From positions 1 to 48,077 of the forward strand of contig JABJGO010000060.1 of the NCBI GenBank assembly GCA_018662225.1: a DNA stretch of 48,077 nucleotides, read 5' to 3'. This document shows positions 18,149 through 26,588 of the stretch, in pieces. The position numbers and the translations under genes were made by a program. The notes below the pieces were generated by a model. The model made no database searches. It was not told where the DNA came from and saw only the letters and a program-made list of their open reading frames with translations. Positions within the stretch are counted from its first letter, which is position 1. The number at the start of each line of letters is the position of its first letter. Origin of the DNA: Rhodospirillales bacterium (GTDB lineage Bacteria; Pseudomonadota; Alphaproteobacteria; Rhodospirillales; Casp-alpha2).

Positions 18149-18340
18149 CTACCGGGCCTTGAGCGCCGTCTCCCAACTCGGCAGGGCCTTAAACATCTTC
18201 GCCACCCGCATGGAAACCCGATTGCTATTATTCTGCGCATACGGTGAACGCGGCACTGACCCTACAGGACGTGTAGGGAGCCGGTTTTCAGAACGTCATT
18301 CATATGACTGGCGGTAAGGGAGATTGGGGTGAGCGTGGTG
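18149..18340 (+). pseudogene. Decaying copy of the rhodanese-domain 3' end
   Basis: A direct repeat of the end of the upstream fusion gene. The block 18187-18251 matches 17297-17361 at 62 of 65 positions, encoding LNIFATRMETRLLLFC and then AYGER. Before and after it the match goes on with indels (18149-18186 against about 17262-17296; the rest against 17362-17450, ending near TGGCGGTAAGGGAGATTGGG). There is no open frame and no start. The gap from 18340 to 18423 is AT-rich and holds nothing else that I recognise. Confidence 0.8.
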
Positions 18341-18422
18341 GGCTTTATTTTCCAATCAAAATTAAAAAATAACCCTGTCGGAAATTGTTTCCAAATTTTT
18401 GTGTGATAGAGGTGAGCAAGTG

Positions 18423-18707
18423 TTACTCTTCTGAGCTAACAGCCATCGATTTTCGCTTATGCATGAACGAGGCAACGAAGGAAATTGCGCAGAACAAACC
18501 TAGTGCTAGCGAGACCCAGAACTTTGTCCATTCTTGCGATTGCGCGAAATCGTAGGCCGCCGAGAAACTAAGAAAACCGATCAATAGTGCAAATAGTCCC
18601 CAAGGAGCAAACCAGAAGGCTAGCCACAATATTGCTTCCCAAGTAGCACTGACCACTATTTCGATCACAATCGCTCCAGGCCTCTGAGTATTGAATGTCA
18701 TGAACAT
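18423..18707 (-). CDS. Small membrane protein, unknown
   Basis: 94 residues with two to three hydrophobic helices (about 12-34 with several Trp, LFALLIGFLSFSAA, and a C-terminal FWVSLALGLFCAISFVASF) and a short basic/acidic tail. No family recognised. It lies 12 bp after the 253-residue unknown gene on the same strand, so it may end that small operon. The start could be Met1 (18707) or Met3; the base composition is more AT-rich than upstream genes. Confidence 0.55.
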   Translation of the reverse strand: MFMTFNTQRPGAIVIEIVVSATWEAILWLAFWFAPWGLFALLIGFLSFSAAYDFAQSQEWTKFWVSLALGLFCAISFVASFMHKRKSMAVSSEE

Positions 18708-18719
18708 TCATTCGAGAAG

Positions 18720-19481
18720 TCACCCCAACCCCGGCACCAGCCTCTCCTGGGCCACGATCCATCTAATTTCTTCTTTGATCAAATCAATATGGTGCGACGG
18801 CTCAGCGTTGAGCACGGCGGCCAGGATGCTGGCGCGGACGGGCTTGGACAGGCGGTAGAAGTTTTCCAGCACCAGAAATTTAACGCTGGGCCGCACATTT
18901 TCCGATAACAGTAAACTGAGCACCAGCCGTTTGCGGATATCGTTGCGCAGATTGCCAGCTTCGGTCAGCTCGGAAAAATCATGCACGAAGTCGCGTGGTG
19001 TGACGGTGCCGTCCATGAGGCCTTTGAGGTTTTGTCTGAGGGCCATGGTGTATTGCTGGCGCGAACGCACGATGAACTGGTTGGCGTGGTGATGGATCTT
19101 GGCGATGGCGTCCGGATCAAACGCGCTTTCGGTGATCAGGTTAACGCATTCTCTCACAAGGGTATGTTTGCTGGTCTCGCCCACCACCTGCACCACACCG
19201 GATATAAGCTTGCTCTGACGACCGAGCGGTCCCAGCCGCGTGATGGCGGCGATGGACATGGGGGCTTCCGGGTCGCGGGTGGCCAACATGGCCAGCGGCA
19301 GCGGGTCTTCCATGCTGGTCAAATCCACATTGCGGTTGAGCAGCAGTTCGGGCAGCAAAATTCGTTCGTTATCATCGGGCATACACACAGGTTCCCGGTT
19401 CTGATAACAGTGTTTGATATTCAGGGCCGTTTGCAACCCTTCCTGGGTGAGGCCTAAATTGTTTTTTTGCGTATCAGTCAT
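18720..19481 (-). CDS. Conserved-looking alpha-helical protein, unknown
   Basis: 253 residues, no signal peptide or TM segments, rich in Leu, Arg and His. Segments such as ITRLGPLGRQSKLISGVVQVVGET and LVLSLLLSENVRPSVKFLVLENFYRLS look like stacked helices, possibly a HEAT-like or regulatory fold, but I do not recognise the family. Its ATG comes one base after the stop of the HTH gene (TAA-A-ATG), so the two are translationally linked and probably act together. Confidence 0.75.
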   Translation of the reverse strand: MTDTQKNNLGLTQEGLQTALNIKHCYQNREPVCMPDDNERILLPELLLNRNVDLTSMEDPLPLAMLATRDPEAPMSIAAITRLGPLGRQSKLISGVVQVVGETSKHTLVRECVNLITESAFDPDAIAKIHHHANQFIVRSRQQYTMALRQNLKGLMDGTVTPRDFVHDFSELTEAGNLRNDIRKRLVLSLLLSENVRPSVKFLVLENFYRLSKPVRASILAAVLNAEPSHHIDLIKEEIRWIVAQERLVPGLG

Positions 19482-19482
19482 T

Positions 19483-19971
19483 TTATTCCGCGGCCGGTGC
19501 CGTCATGTGATCGGTGAGCACCACATAGTCGTTTCGCTTGGTCATGGTGGTGGGTAGGCCATCGCTCATCACAAGCCAGGCCCGGAAAAGTACCGCCCCC
19601 TCCCGAACCACCGCCGGTGGATGGGCGGCGTTGTAGATTTCCTGTTCCCGTAACAAGGCTTGCAGATCGTGAAGCTGATCGCCGAACATATCATTCCAGG
19701 CGCAACCTTCTTCCTCTAACCGCCGTTCCAGGGCTTCCATGTCCTCAATCAGGTTCGCCAGCACCAGGGTCAGGAAAACCACAGTGATCTTCGGCATGGC
19801 GCTGTTACCACTGCGCCATTTGCTGACGGTTGGTGCCGAGACGGCAGTGATGCTGGCAATGTGCTTGCCGGAAATCCCCGCTTTTTCCAAACCAGTCAAA
19901 ACCGGATAGCCCGTGTTTGGTATGGTTGCCGTCAATTTGCCCGTATGACCCTCGCCCGTTTGCCCGCCCAT
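19483..19971 (-). CDS. HTH protein (XRE-like)
   Basis: 162 residues. Residues 28-55 (LEKAGISGKHIASITAVSAPTVSKWRSG) form a lambda-repressor/XRE-type helix-turn-helix, followed by a hydrophobic helix (ITVVFLTLVLANLIEDME) and an acidic, partly coiled C-terminal half. It may be a DNA-binding regulator of its own operon and of the divergent sugar kinase, since two palindromes lie in the 164-bp gap. No RelE, HipA or RES-type toxin follows, so a toxin-antitoxin role is not supported. Confidence 0.75.
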   Translation of the reverse strand: MGGQTGEGHTGKLTATIPNTGYPVLTGLEKAGISGKHIASITAVSAPTVSKWRSGNSAMPKITVVFLTLVLANLIEDMEALERRLEEEGCAWNDMFGDQLHDLQALLREQEIYNAAHPPAVVREGAVLFRAWLVMSDGLPTTMTKRNDYVVLTDHMTAPAAE

Positions 19972-20058
19972 AGCCGTAACCTCCCAGGTTCGCTGTTCTC
20001 TACACTTTTACCCTGTGCATGCGGTCATTAACAAATTTTGTGTTCCCTTAACGGCAAA

Positions 20059-20074
20059 ACACCATATATGGTGT
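20059..20074. promoter_or_regulatory. Perfect 16-bp palindrome ACACCATATATGGTGT
   Basis: Exact palindrome in the divergent region between the HTH gene and the ROK kinase gene, 88 bp from the HTH start and 62 bp from the kinase start. A second palindrome of the same length lies 24 bp away centre to centre. The spacing of about two helical turns suits cooperative binding of a dimeric repressor. Confidence 0.5.
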
Positions 20075-20082
20075 GTAAACAA

Positions 20083-20098
20083 TCGCAGAGTTCTGCGA
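20083..20098. promoter_or_regulatory. Second 16-bp inverted repeat TCGCAGA-GT-TCTGCGA
   Basis: Two exact 7-bp arms with a 2-bp centre, 38 bp before the kinase ATG. It differs in sequence from the palindrome at 20059, so the two may bind different proteins, or the GC-rich one may form a small RNA hairpin in the kinase leader. Confidence 0.45.
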
Positions 20099-20135
20099 CT
20101 TCTGCCCCTTCATGGGCACCTGAATGGATTGACAC

Positions 20136-21089
20136 ATGCGGATCGGAATCGACCTGGGCGGCACAAAGATTGAGGGAATCGTGATCGATTCGGTGGGCAC
20201 CGAATTGGCGCGCCACCGGGTCGCCACACCACAGGGCGACTATTCGGCCACTTTAAAGACCATCGTGGATGTGGTTCAGCATCTGGAATCAAGCATCGAT
20301 GGGGCTGCCAGCGCCAGCAGTAGCTCAGGGGGCCGTTATTCAGGGGGCAATTGCTTCGTGGGGATCGGCATACCCGGCACGGTCTCGCCCGCCACCGGGC
20401 TGATCAAGAATGCCAATTCGGTGTGTCTGATCGGGCATGCACTGGACCGTGATCTGGAGAGCCTGCTGGATCGTCCCATTCGCCTGGCCAACGACGCCAA
20501 CTGCTTTGCCATGTCCGAAGCCAGCGACGGTGCGGCTGCGGGTGCGGCTGTCACCTTCGGGGTTATCCTTGGTACCGGTGTGGGTGGCGGGTTGGTGTTC
20601 AGGGGCGCGCCCCATACCGGCATCAATGCGGTAGCCGGTGAATGGGGCCACAACCCGCTACCATGGGCCTCAGGTGACGAATTACCCGGCGCCGAATGTT
20701 ATTGTGGCAAACGGGGCTGTATCGAAACTTACCTGTCCGGTGCCGGTCTTAGGCGGACATACGAGCGCGGCGGCGGCACGCCCGGCCTTGATACCACGGA
20801 GATTTCGGTGCGTGCGACAGACGGTGAACCAGCGGCCGTTACTGCCATACGGATATATGAGCAGCAATTAGCCCGTGCGCTTGCCACCGTCATTAACATC
20901 GTTGATCCGGATGTGATCGTGTTGGGCGGCGGTTTAAGCAACCTGAACAATCTCTACGATTCAGTCCCCATTTTATGGCAGCAATGGGTGTTTTCCGACC
21001 AGGCCGACACCCACTTGAGGCGCAACAAACATGGGGATTCCAGCGGTGTACGCGGGGCCGCGTGGTTATGGCCCACATATCCCGATTAG
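20136..21089 (+). CDS. ROK-family sugar kinase (N-acetylglucosamine kinase/fructokinase type)
   Basis: 317 residues. It opens with the ATP-binding motif GIDLGGTKIEGIVID. The catalytic region reads RLANDANCFAMSEASDGAA, and the sugar site has HTGINAVAGEWGHNPLPW. The zinc motif CYCGKRGCIETYLSG (three Cys plus an upstream His) marks the ROK family, and IVDPDVIVLGGGLSN gives the second ROK signature. A low-complexity Ala/Ser/Gly loop around 57-70 is unusual. NagK, Mak and other sugar specificities cannot be told apart here, and no transport or catabolic genes flank it. It diverges from the HTH gene. Confidence 0.88.
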   Translation: MRIGIDLGGTKIEGIVIDSVGTELARHRVATPQGDYSATLKTIVDVVQHLESSIDGAASASSSSGGRYSGGNCFVGIGIPGTVSPATGLIKNANSVCLIGHALDRDLESLLDRPIRLANDANCFAMSEASDGAAAGAAVTFGVILGTGVGGGLVFRGAPHTGINAVAGEWGHNPLPWASGDELPGAECYCGKRGCIETYLSGAGLRRTYERGGGTPGLDTTEISVRATDGEPAAVTAIRIYEQQLARALATVINIVDPDVIVLGGGLSNLNNLYDSVPILWQQWVFSDQADTHLRRNKHGDSSGVRGAAWLWPTYPD

Positions 21090-21221
21090 GTGATGCGTAT
21101 CCGAACGCATCACGGCCAGAGGTAGGCAGTTTTTTCCGTAACCACGCCGTATACGGCATACCTTGCCCAGATCAAACATGGTTAACGATACCTAAAGCAT
21201 TGATTTACCTTTGGTTAAGCT

Positions 21222-21238
21222 TTGGCACGTCCATTGCA
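21222..21238 (+). promoter_or_regulatory. Sigma-54 (RpoN) promoter of the GGDEF gene
   Basis: TTGGCACG, four bases, TTGCA: GG at 21224-21225 and GC at 21236-21237 with exactly ten bases between, matching the -24/-12 consensus nearly perfectly. Transcription would start around 21249, giving a leader of about 48 nt before the ATG at 21297. The enhancer site for the activator is not recognised. Confidence 0.8.
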
Positions 21239-21296
21239 TCGATAGGCATAACAAAAGCCGTCGGATCCTCCAAAACGGCCGTACAGGAGAGATTAA

Positions 21297-22046
21297 ATGC
21301 AGATATCACCCAGGGGCGAAATCATCAGCAACCCGATCGCTGATACCTTTGAGCTTACCGTCATCGTACAGCAGCTCGCCGATTTCATCACCTATGGTGC
21401 AGAGCCCCAGGCCGCTCGGTATCTGGCGCGCAAAGCCATGGCAACGTCGGAACATGCTGCATGGCGGATCAAGGAACAAAGCCGACGCATCGCGGAACTG
21501 GAACAGGATTCTATTACCGATGCCCTGACCGGATTGCTAAACCGCCGTGGGTTTGAAGGCGCGTTACAGAACGCCCTGTCCGAGGCTCAACGCCACAACG
21601 AAAACGGTGCCATGATCTACATTGATCTGGATGAATTCAAACAGACCAATGACAAACATGGTCATAGTGCTGGCGACGCTGTGCTGCAAAAGGTGGCATC
21701 GGTCTTACGCAACGGCGTGCGGGATACTGATAAAGTTGCCCGCCTGGGGGGTGACGAATTTGCGGTTCTCATGTCTCGTACAACGATTGCCGCCGCACAA
21801 AACCGGGCAACGTTATTGGAACGTGCATTGAACCACTCCGCCGTGGATTGGCAGGGCACGATTGTCAATATCCAGGCCAGCCTCGGCACTGAATTGTTCG
21901 GTGGACTGGACGAAGAGGTATCCATCATCCAGCGCGCCGATCAGGCCATGTACAGCACCAAGCGGGAACGCGCTGAGCTACCCGTTATTGTCCCCAATCC
22001 GCCGCATCGAGTACCCAGCAATCAGGATGAAGCCCAAATGGCATGA
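21297..22046 (+). CDS. GGDEF-domain diguanylate cyclase
   Basis: 249 residues. The N-terminal part (1-75) is helical and unassigned, ending in a coiled-coil-like IKEQSRRIAELEQDS. The GGDEF domain (about 76-230) starts with DALTGLLNRRGFE, has YIDLDEFKQTNDKHGHSAGD, and an intact GGDEF at about 151. An RDTD sequence five residues upstream is a proper RxxD inhibitory I-site, so c-di-GMP made by this enzyme should feed back on it. No TM segment: a cytosolic enzyme. The AGGAGA before the ATG is strong. Expression should depend on RpoN, often linked with motility or surface behaviour. Confidence 0.92.
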   Translation: MQISPRGEIISNPIADTFELTVIVQQLADFITYGAEPQAARYLARKAMATSEHAAWRIKEQSRRIAELEQDSITDALTGLLNRRGFEGALQNALSEAQRHNENGAMIYIDLDEFKQTNDKHGHSAGDAVLQKVASVLRNGVRDTDKVARLGGDEFAVLMSRTTIAAAQNRATLLERALNHSAVDWQGTIVNIQASLGTELFGGLDEEVSIIQRADQAMYSTKRERAELPVIVPNPPHRVPSNQDEAQMA

Positions 22047-22072
22047 CGAAAACGATCCCCCCTCTCTCAACT

Positions 22073-22113
22073 GGCCCTTCGCCACTTAGGCGTGGCAAGG
22101 GGCCGTTTTTTTT
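22073..22113 (+). terminator. Rho-independent terminator after the GGDEF gene
   Basis: A long GC-rich stem (GGCCCTTCGCCAC pairing with GTGGCAAGGGGCC, one bulge) followed by eight T bases at 22106-22113. It separates the cyclase from the gene at 22151. Confidence 0.9.
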
Positions 22114-22150
22114 CCCAGGGGTTTGGATCTAAGACCAGGATGCAACAGGC

Positions 22151-22681
22151 ATGAAAATTGATAATCGACACATTGAACAAAGTTACCCGTTTGCGAGCCC
22201 TCTTCCCCCGGCACGAGTAGCCGAGACCACCGATGCGCCCGGACCGATTGCGCCGCGTCCAGGGGCTTTGCTTCCGCACTTCAATCAGGCAAACCTGCCG
22301 GTTCCATTACCCAACACCGAAGAACAACGGCGTGATCGCGCCATGCAAATGGCCCATATGGACGTGGATATCCGATCTGTCCCCCCCCGCGAGATGTCTG
22401 GTCTGGGGCTGGAACTCTATGTATCAGGCCATCTGTCATGGGATGATTATGCGGAACTGGCTTTCCAGCCGCAGTTGCACCCCCGTTACGATGCGACCAT
22501 CGGCGCGCTGGAAGGCAAAAGTGCGGAGCCAGATACCCCGCAGGATTTCGTGCGGGTGTGGGAAGAGCGCCTATCATTTGATGTTCGTTACAATGGGGAC
22601 GACACAAAGCGCATTCAACAAACAGAACGCATCGTTGGCGTTATGCGCCAACTGGCCGGGACAACGTTCTACGAGGTATAG
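22151..22681 (+). CDS. Unknown 176-residue cytosolic protein
   Basis: No signal peptide or TM. The N-terminal third is Pro-rich (FASPLPPARVAET, PIAPRPGALLPHF) and likely unstructured. The C-terminal part has acidic, aromatic segments (LSWDDYAELAFQPQLHPRYDATIGAL and PQDFVRVWEERLSFD). I do not recognise the family. Its position after an RpoN-controlled cyclase suggests, weakly, a motility or envelope function. It ends 5 bp from the convergent SPOR gene. Confidence 0.7.
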   Translation: MKIDNRHIEQSYPFASPLPPARVAETTDAPGPIAPRPGALLPHFNQANLPVPLPNTEEQRRDRAMQMAHMDVDIRSVPPREMSGLGLELYVSGHLSWDDYAELAFQPQLHPRYDATIGALEGKSAEPDTPQDFVRVWEERLSFDVRYNGDDTKRIQQTERIVGVMRQLAGTTFYEV

Positions 22682-22686
22682 GTTGT

Positions 22687-23457
22687 TTATTCAGACAACG
22701 CCGCAAGCTGAACAGGTTCTGATATGGAGACCTTGCGCCAGGCGATCGTCGTTTGATCATAGGTCACGCTAAGCGGCCATGACTCGTTTAGTCCCGCGAC
22801 CTGCAAGGCCGCTGTAACAGTTTCGCGGTTGCCCGTTACAACCGGACCGACGACAACGCGGTATACCTGTTCACCAGAGACCATGGCCGGTAGAATTTTG
22901 GTATCAAGACTGCCGTTCTTTTCCGCAAAACCAAGGGCATTGGTTTGTTTGCTGAAACTGCCAATCACCAGATAGTCACCAGCGTTCGCCATTTCCACGG
23001 CTGATGCTTCGACCAACGGCACCACAATTGTGGGCGTAACTGTGGACGTAATTGGGCTTGTTTCAATCACGGGCTCTAAAGCAACAGGAGCCTCCAGCGC
23101 CGCGACCGAAACTTCGATGACGCTCAGGTCTTCGGCCGTTGCCGGATTGCTCCAGGATGAGGATGATTCTTCCGTTGCAACAGTACCCACTGTTTCCGCC
23201 TGACCTTCGGTGGCCACGTCAGCCGAAGCAATGGCGGTAATGGCATCTTCGTCACGGCAAATATCGCCTTCGGTCAGTAACCGCCACAATGCGCAGTCCT
23301 GTTGCGCCACCATGGACAGGCCATGGTCGGTGACAGATTTCTCAGTGGTTAGATATGATATTCCATCAATGGCCCATGATACGACCTGCACGTGCAATGG
23401 TAGCGTACAAGCGCCCAGCAACATGCTGCCTAATACAACAGGAATAACTCGTTTCAT
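22687..23457 (-). CDS. SPOR-domain lipoprotein
   Basis: 256 residues. A short signal ends in the lipobox LLGAC (Cys17), so it is anchored in a membrane on the periplasmic side. The middle (about 75-150) is a long Val/Glu/Ser/Thr-rich low-complexity linker. The C-terminal 90 residues fit a SPOR fold: GDYLVIGSFSKQTNALGFAEK, then QVYRVVVGPVVTGNRETVTAALQVAG. SPOR domains bind denuded septal glycan, so a role in division or lytic envelope work is likely but not shown. N-terminal WAIDGISYLTTEKSVTDHGLS resembles other alphaproteobacterial envelope proteins. Confidence 0.75.
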   Translation of the reverse strand: MKRVIPVVLGSMLLGACTLPLHVQVVSWAIDGISYLTTEKSVTDHGLSMVAQQDCALWRLLTEGDICRDEDAITAIASADVATEGQAETVGTVATEESSSSWSNPATAEDLSVIEVSVAALEAPVALEPVIETSPITSTVTPTIVVPLVEASAVEMANAGDYLVIGSFSKQTNALGFAEKNGSLDTKILPAMVSGEQVYRVVVGPVVTGNRETVTAALQVAGLNESWPLSVTYDQTTIAWRKVSISEPVQLAALSE

Positions 23458-23624
23458 CTACCCTCTCTATCACCCATCATTTCTTGATGAATGTTTAGCG
23501 CCACGAATCACTATATACATGTTTCGTAGCTATTTATCACCCTCATATCGCTTTTAACGCGATGAGAATAATAAACGGTAAATGAATCTAACAAATTTAG
23601 CCTGTTTCGTCCAATTTTACGACG

Positions 23625-25451
23625 CTAGCTACCTTGGTTCTCGCCACCTTCGGCTGGTTGGTCCTCTGTGGTCTTGATAACCTTGGGCATAACAACCTTC
23701 AAGTGAAGCTCCTTCAGGTGCGTTTCGTCCGCCGTACCAGGGGCCACCATGAGTAAATCCTGCGCTTGTTGATTAAGCGGGAAGGCGATCACTTCGCGAA
23801 TATTCGGCTCATCCGCCAACATCATCACAATACGATCGATACCGGGTGCGGCACCGCCGTGGGGTGGTGCGCCGTAACGGAACGCATTCAACATACCACC
23901 GAATTTCTCTTCAACCACTTCCGGGCCATAACCTGCCATCGCGAAAGCCTTGATCATGATATCGGCGCGGTGGTTCCGGATGGCGCCTGAGCACAGTTCA
24001 ATACCGTTGCACACGATGTCATACTGATAAGCCAGAATATCGAGCGGATCCATGGTCTCCAACGCTTCCATACCGCCCTGCGGCATGGAGAACGGGTTGT
24101 GGCTGAATTCCAGCTTACCAGTATCGTGATCCATTTCGAACATAGGGTAGTCGATAATCCAGCAGAACTTGAAGGCTCCCTTTTCGCGTAAATCAAGCTC
24201 ATCACAAATGCGGTCACGGGCCTGCGCAGCAAAAGGCTCAACATCATGCAGATCGCCACAGGCGAAAAATACAGCGTCGCCGTCCGATGCACCGGTCGCG
24301 GCCTTGATGGCATCGATACGATCGGCTTCCAGATTTTTGCCAATAGGGCCACGGGCCTCGCCATCGGCGAAGATGATATAACCCAATCCGCCGGCACCCG
24401 ATTCGCGCGCCCAGTCATTCAGCTTGTCAAAGAAGCTGCGGGGCTTGTCAGCACCACCCGGCGCCGGGATCGCCCGAACCACAGAACCTTTTTCAACATT
24501 GCGGGCAAACAGACCAAATCCTGAATCACGGAATGGTTCCGTCACATCCACCATTTCGATAGGATTGCGTAAATCAGGCTTGTCCGAACCATACTTGAGC
24601 ATGGATTCCAGATAAGGAATGCGTACAAACGGCGCCGGCGTCACGGTGCGTTCACCAGCAAATTCCACAAACACGCCTTCCAGAACGGGCTCGATTGCGG
24701 CGAACACATCTTCCTGTGTCACAAATGCCATTTCGAAATCGAGTTGATAGAACTCGCCCGGGCTGCGATCCGCACGGGCATCTTCATCACGAAAACACGG
24801 CGCAATCTGGAAATATCGATCAAAACCGGACACCATCAACAACTGTTTGAACTGTTGTGGGGCCTGAGGAAGGGCATAGAACTGGCCCGGATGATGGCGG
24901 CTCGGGACGAGATAGTCGCGGGCGCCTTCGGGAGATGATGCGGTCAGGATAGGTGTCTGAAATTCGGTAAAGCCCTGATCTGTCATGCGGCGGCGAATAG
25001 AGGTGATGATCTCGCTCCGCAACAGGATGTTGTTGTGCAGTTTTTCACGGCGTAGATCGAGAAAACGATGTCGCAGGCGAATATCTTCGCCCGCTTCGGC
25101 ATCACCGGCGACCTGCATGGGCAGAATTTGTGCAGCACTTTCCACAACGACCGCTTCAATGGCGACTTCCACCTCACCGGTCGGCAGTGTTTTATTGATT
25201 GTCTCGTCACTGCGTTCTACCACTTTACCGGTAACCGTCAGCACGCTTTCAGGACGCGCACCTTCTACGTCGGCAAACAATGGGCTTGATACATCAATGA
25301 CACACTGGGTCAGGCCGTATTGATCACGCAAATCCACGAACAACAGATTGCCATGATCACGTTTGCGGTGAACCCAACCGGAAATCCGAACCTCCGACTG
25401 TGCGTGATCCAGGCGAAGCTCGCCACAAGTATGGGTACGATATTGATGCAT
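23625..25451 (-). CDS. aspS: Aspartyl-tRNA synthetase
   Basis: 608 residues, the bacterial class IIb form. The anticodon-binding OB fold is at 1-105 ([23 protein letters not shown]), motif 2 reads [19 protein letters not shown], the bacterial GAD insertion lies around 300-420, and motif 3 reads [13 protein letters not shown]. It charges tRNA-Asp; many alphaproteobacterial AspRS are non-discriminating and also make Asp-tRNA-Asn, which cannot be settled here. AAGGA is nine bases before the ATG. The leader between the start and 25516 contains a 7-bp inverted repeat (CGGCGGT at 25481-25487, ACCGCCG at 25502-25508) and a TTGACA-like -35. Confidence 0.97.
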   Translation of the reverse strand: MHQYRTHTCGELRLDHAQSEVRISGWVHRKRDHGNLLFVDLRDQYGLTQCVIDVSSPLFADVEGARPESVLTVTGKVVERSDETINKTLPTGEVEVAIEAVVVESAAQILPMQVAGDAEAGEDIRLRHRFLDLRREKLHNNILLRSEIITSIRRRMTDQGFTEFQTPILTASSPEGARDYLVPSRHHPGQFYALPQAPQQFKQLLMVSGFDRYFQIAPCFRDEDARADRSPGEFYQLDFEMAFVTQEDVFAAIEPVLEGVFVEFAGERTVTPAPFVRIPYLESMLKYGSDKPDLRNPIEMVDVTEPFRDSGFGLFARNVEKGSVVRAIPAPGGADKPRSFFDKLNDWARESGAGGLGYIIFADGEARGPIGKNLEADRIDAIKAATGASDGDAVFFACGDLHDVEPFAAQARDRICDELDLREKGAFKFCWIIDYPMFEMDHDTGKLEFSHNPFSMPQGGMEALETMDPLDILAYQYDIVCNGIELCSGAIRNHRADIMIKAFAMAGYGPEVVEEKFGGMLNAFRYGAPPHGGAAPGIDRIVMMLADEPNIREVIAFPLNQQAQDLLMVAPGTADETHLKELHLKVVMPKVIKTTEDQPAEGGENQGS

Positions 25452-25660
25452 TGATCAAGTCCTTGGAAGAGAGTGTGTTTCGGCGGTGAAAAGCCACGAT
25501 GACCGCCGATTGTCAAGTGATCCATGCCCTGCTCTCAAAAATCACGCCGGGATCGCAGATGCCATCCGAACTTTAAGCGAAAACCAACGACCAATTTTTT
25601 TCACGTAAGGGACGCCAAGACATATGATAACGTGCGCCATATTTAACAAAATTGGTTACC

Positions 25661-26587
25661 ATGCAACACACACACCAATTATTGATGGCGACGCTAAGCC
25701 GAGAACAACGGCTGAATTTATTACAGCGTTCTGACGGTACTGCTTTTTGGCACCTTGCCCGTCATTGGGGCGCTATTGTCATCACGACGAGCCTCATCAT
25801 CTGGCGAGTGCCCGGTTGGCAGGCGTTGCTGGTGGTTCAGGGATTGCTCATCATCTCGAACTTCGCCCTGCTGCATGAGAGCATTCACAAAACTGCCTTC
25901 AAAACATTGTGGTTGAATACTTGGGCTTCAAACATATGCGGCCTGTTGGTCATGGTTGCCCCTGTGTGGTTCAGACATTTTCACACCGATCATCATCGAT
26001 ACACCAATGATCCGGCGAAAGACCCGGAGTTGATCACCCCCCGCCCCCGGACCATGGCCCAGTACCTGGCCTACATGTCTGGTATCCCGGCGTGGATCGC
26101 GCAGGTTAGATCCCTGTTTGCAAATGCGCTGTCTACCAACCGCGACGCTTTTGTACATGATCAAGAAAAGTCGGCCGTCCGACGTGAGGCATGGGTGTTT
26201 TTATGCATATATGCGGCCCTTGTCGCGGGCTCAGTCTACAGCAACAACACTGTACTGATTTGGATTTGGCTGGTCCCCGTTTTGATCGGCCAGCCCTTCC
26301 TGCGGGCCTTTCTGCTGGCGGAGCATGGCGGTTGTCCAATGGTCGATAACATGCTGGCGAATAGCCGCACCACATACACAACTGGCTTGGCCCGTTTTTT
26401 GGCCTGGAACATGCCCTACCATGCTGAGCACCACACCTTTCCGGCTGTGCCGTTTCACAATTTACCGAAGTTCCACGACTTAACCCGAGATCACTTAGCA
26501 GTCACAGAAAACGGGTATGGTCGCTTTCATCAACGCTTTGCCCAAAACCTGCTGTCGGGCGAAGGCTCCACCAATGAGGTTATCTGA
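25661..26587 (+). CDS. Membrane fatty-acid desaturase-type di-iron enzyme
   Basis: 308 residues. It has several hydrophobic helices and the three His clusters of the family: HESIHK, HFHTDHHRYTND and HAEHHTF. It uses a di-iron centre in the inner membrane to hydroxylate or desaturate a lipid or lipid-like substrate; regiochemistry and substrate are unknown. The ATG at 25661 is chosen over the in-frame TTG at 25652; no clear ribosome-binding site precedes either. The next gene, an Fe(II)/2-oxoglutarate oxygenase, starts at or inside its stop, so the two oxygenases are probably made together. Confidence 0.85.
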   Translation: MQHTHQLLMATLSREQRLNLLQRSDGTAFWHLARHWGAIVITTSLIIWRVPGWQALLVVQGLLIISNFALLHESIHKTAFKTLWLNTWASNICGLLVMVAPVWFRHFHTDHHRYTNDPAKDPELITPRPRTMAQYLAYMSGIPAWIAQVRSLFANALSTNRDAFVHDQEKSAVRREAWVFLCIYAALVAGSVYSNNTVLIWIWLVPVLIGQPFLRAFLLAEHGGCPMVDNMLANSRTTYTTGLARFLAWNMPYHAEHHTFPAVPFHNLPKFHDLTRDHLAVTENGYGRFHQRFAQNLLSGEGSTNEVI

Positions 26588-26588
26588 A

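Noticed and set aside
18423-19971. Toxin-antitoxin module
   Set aside because: The HTH protein is followed by a long helical protein and a membrane peptide, and no known toxin fold or motif is visible.
25481-25508. Hairpin in the aspS leader as a T-box or attenuator
   Set aside because: Only a 7-bp stem is seen; no specifier loop, T-box sequence or terminator with a T run follows, and T-boxes are not expected in this group.
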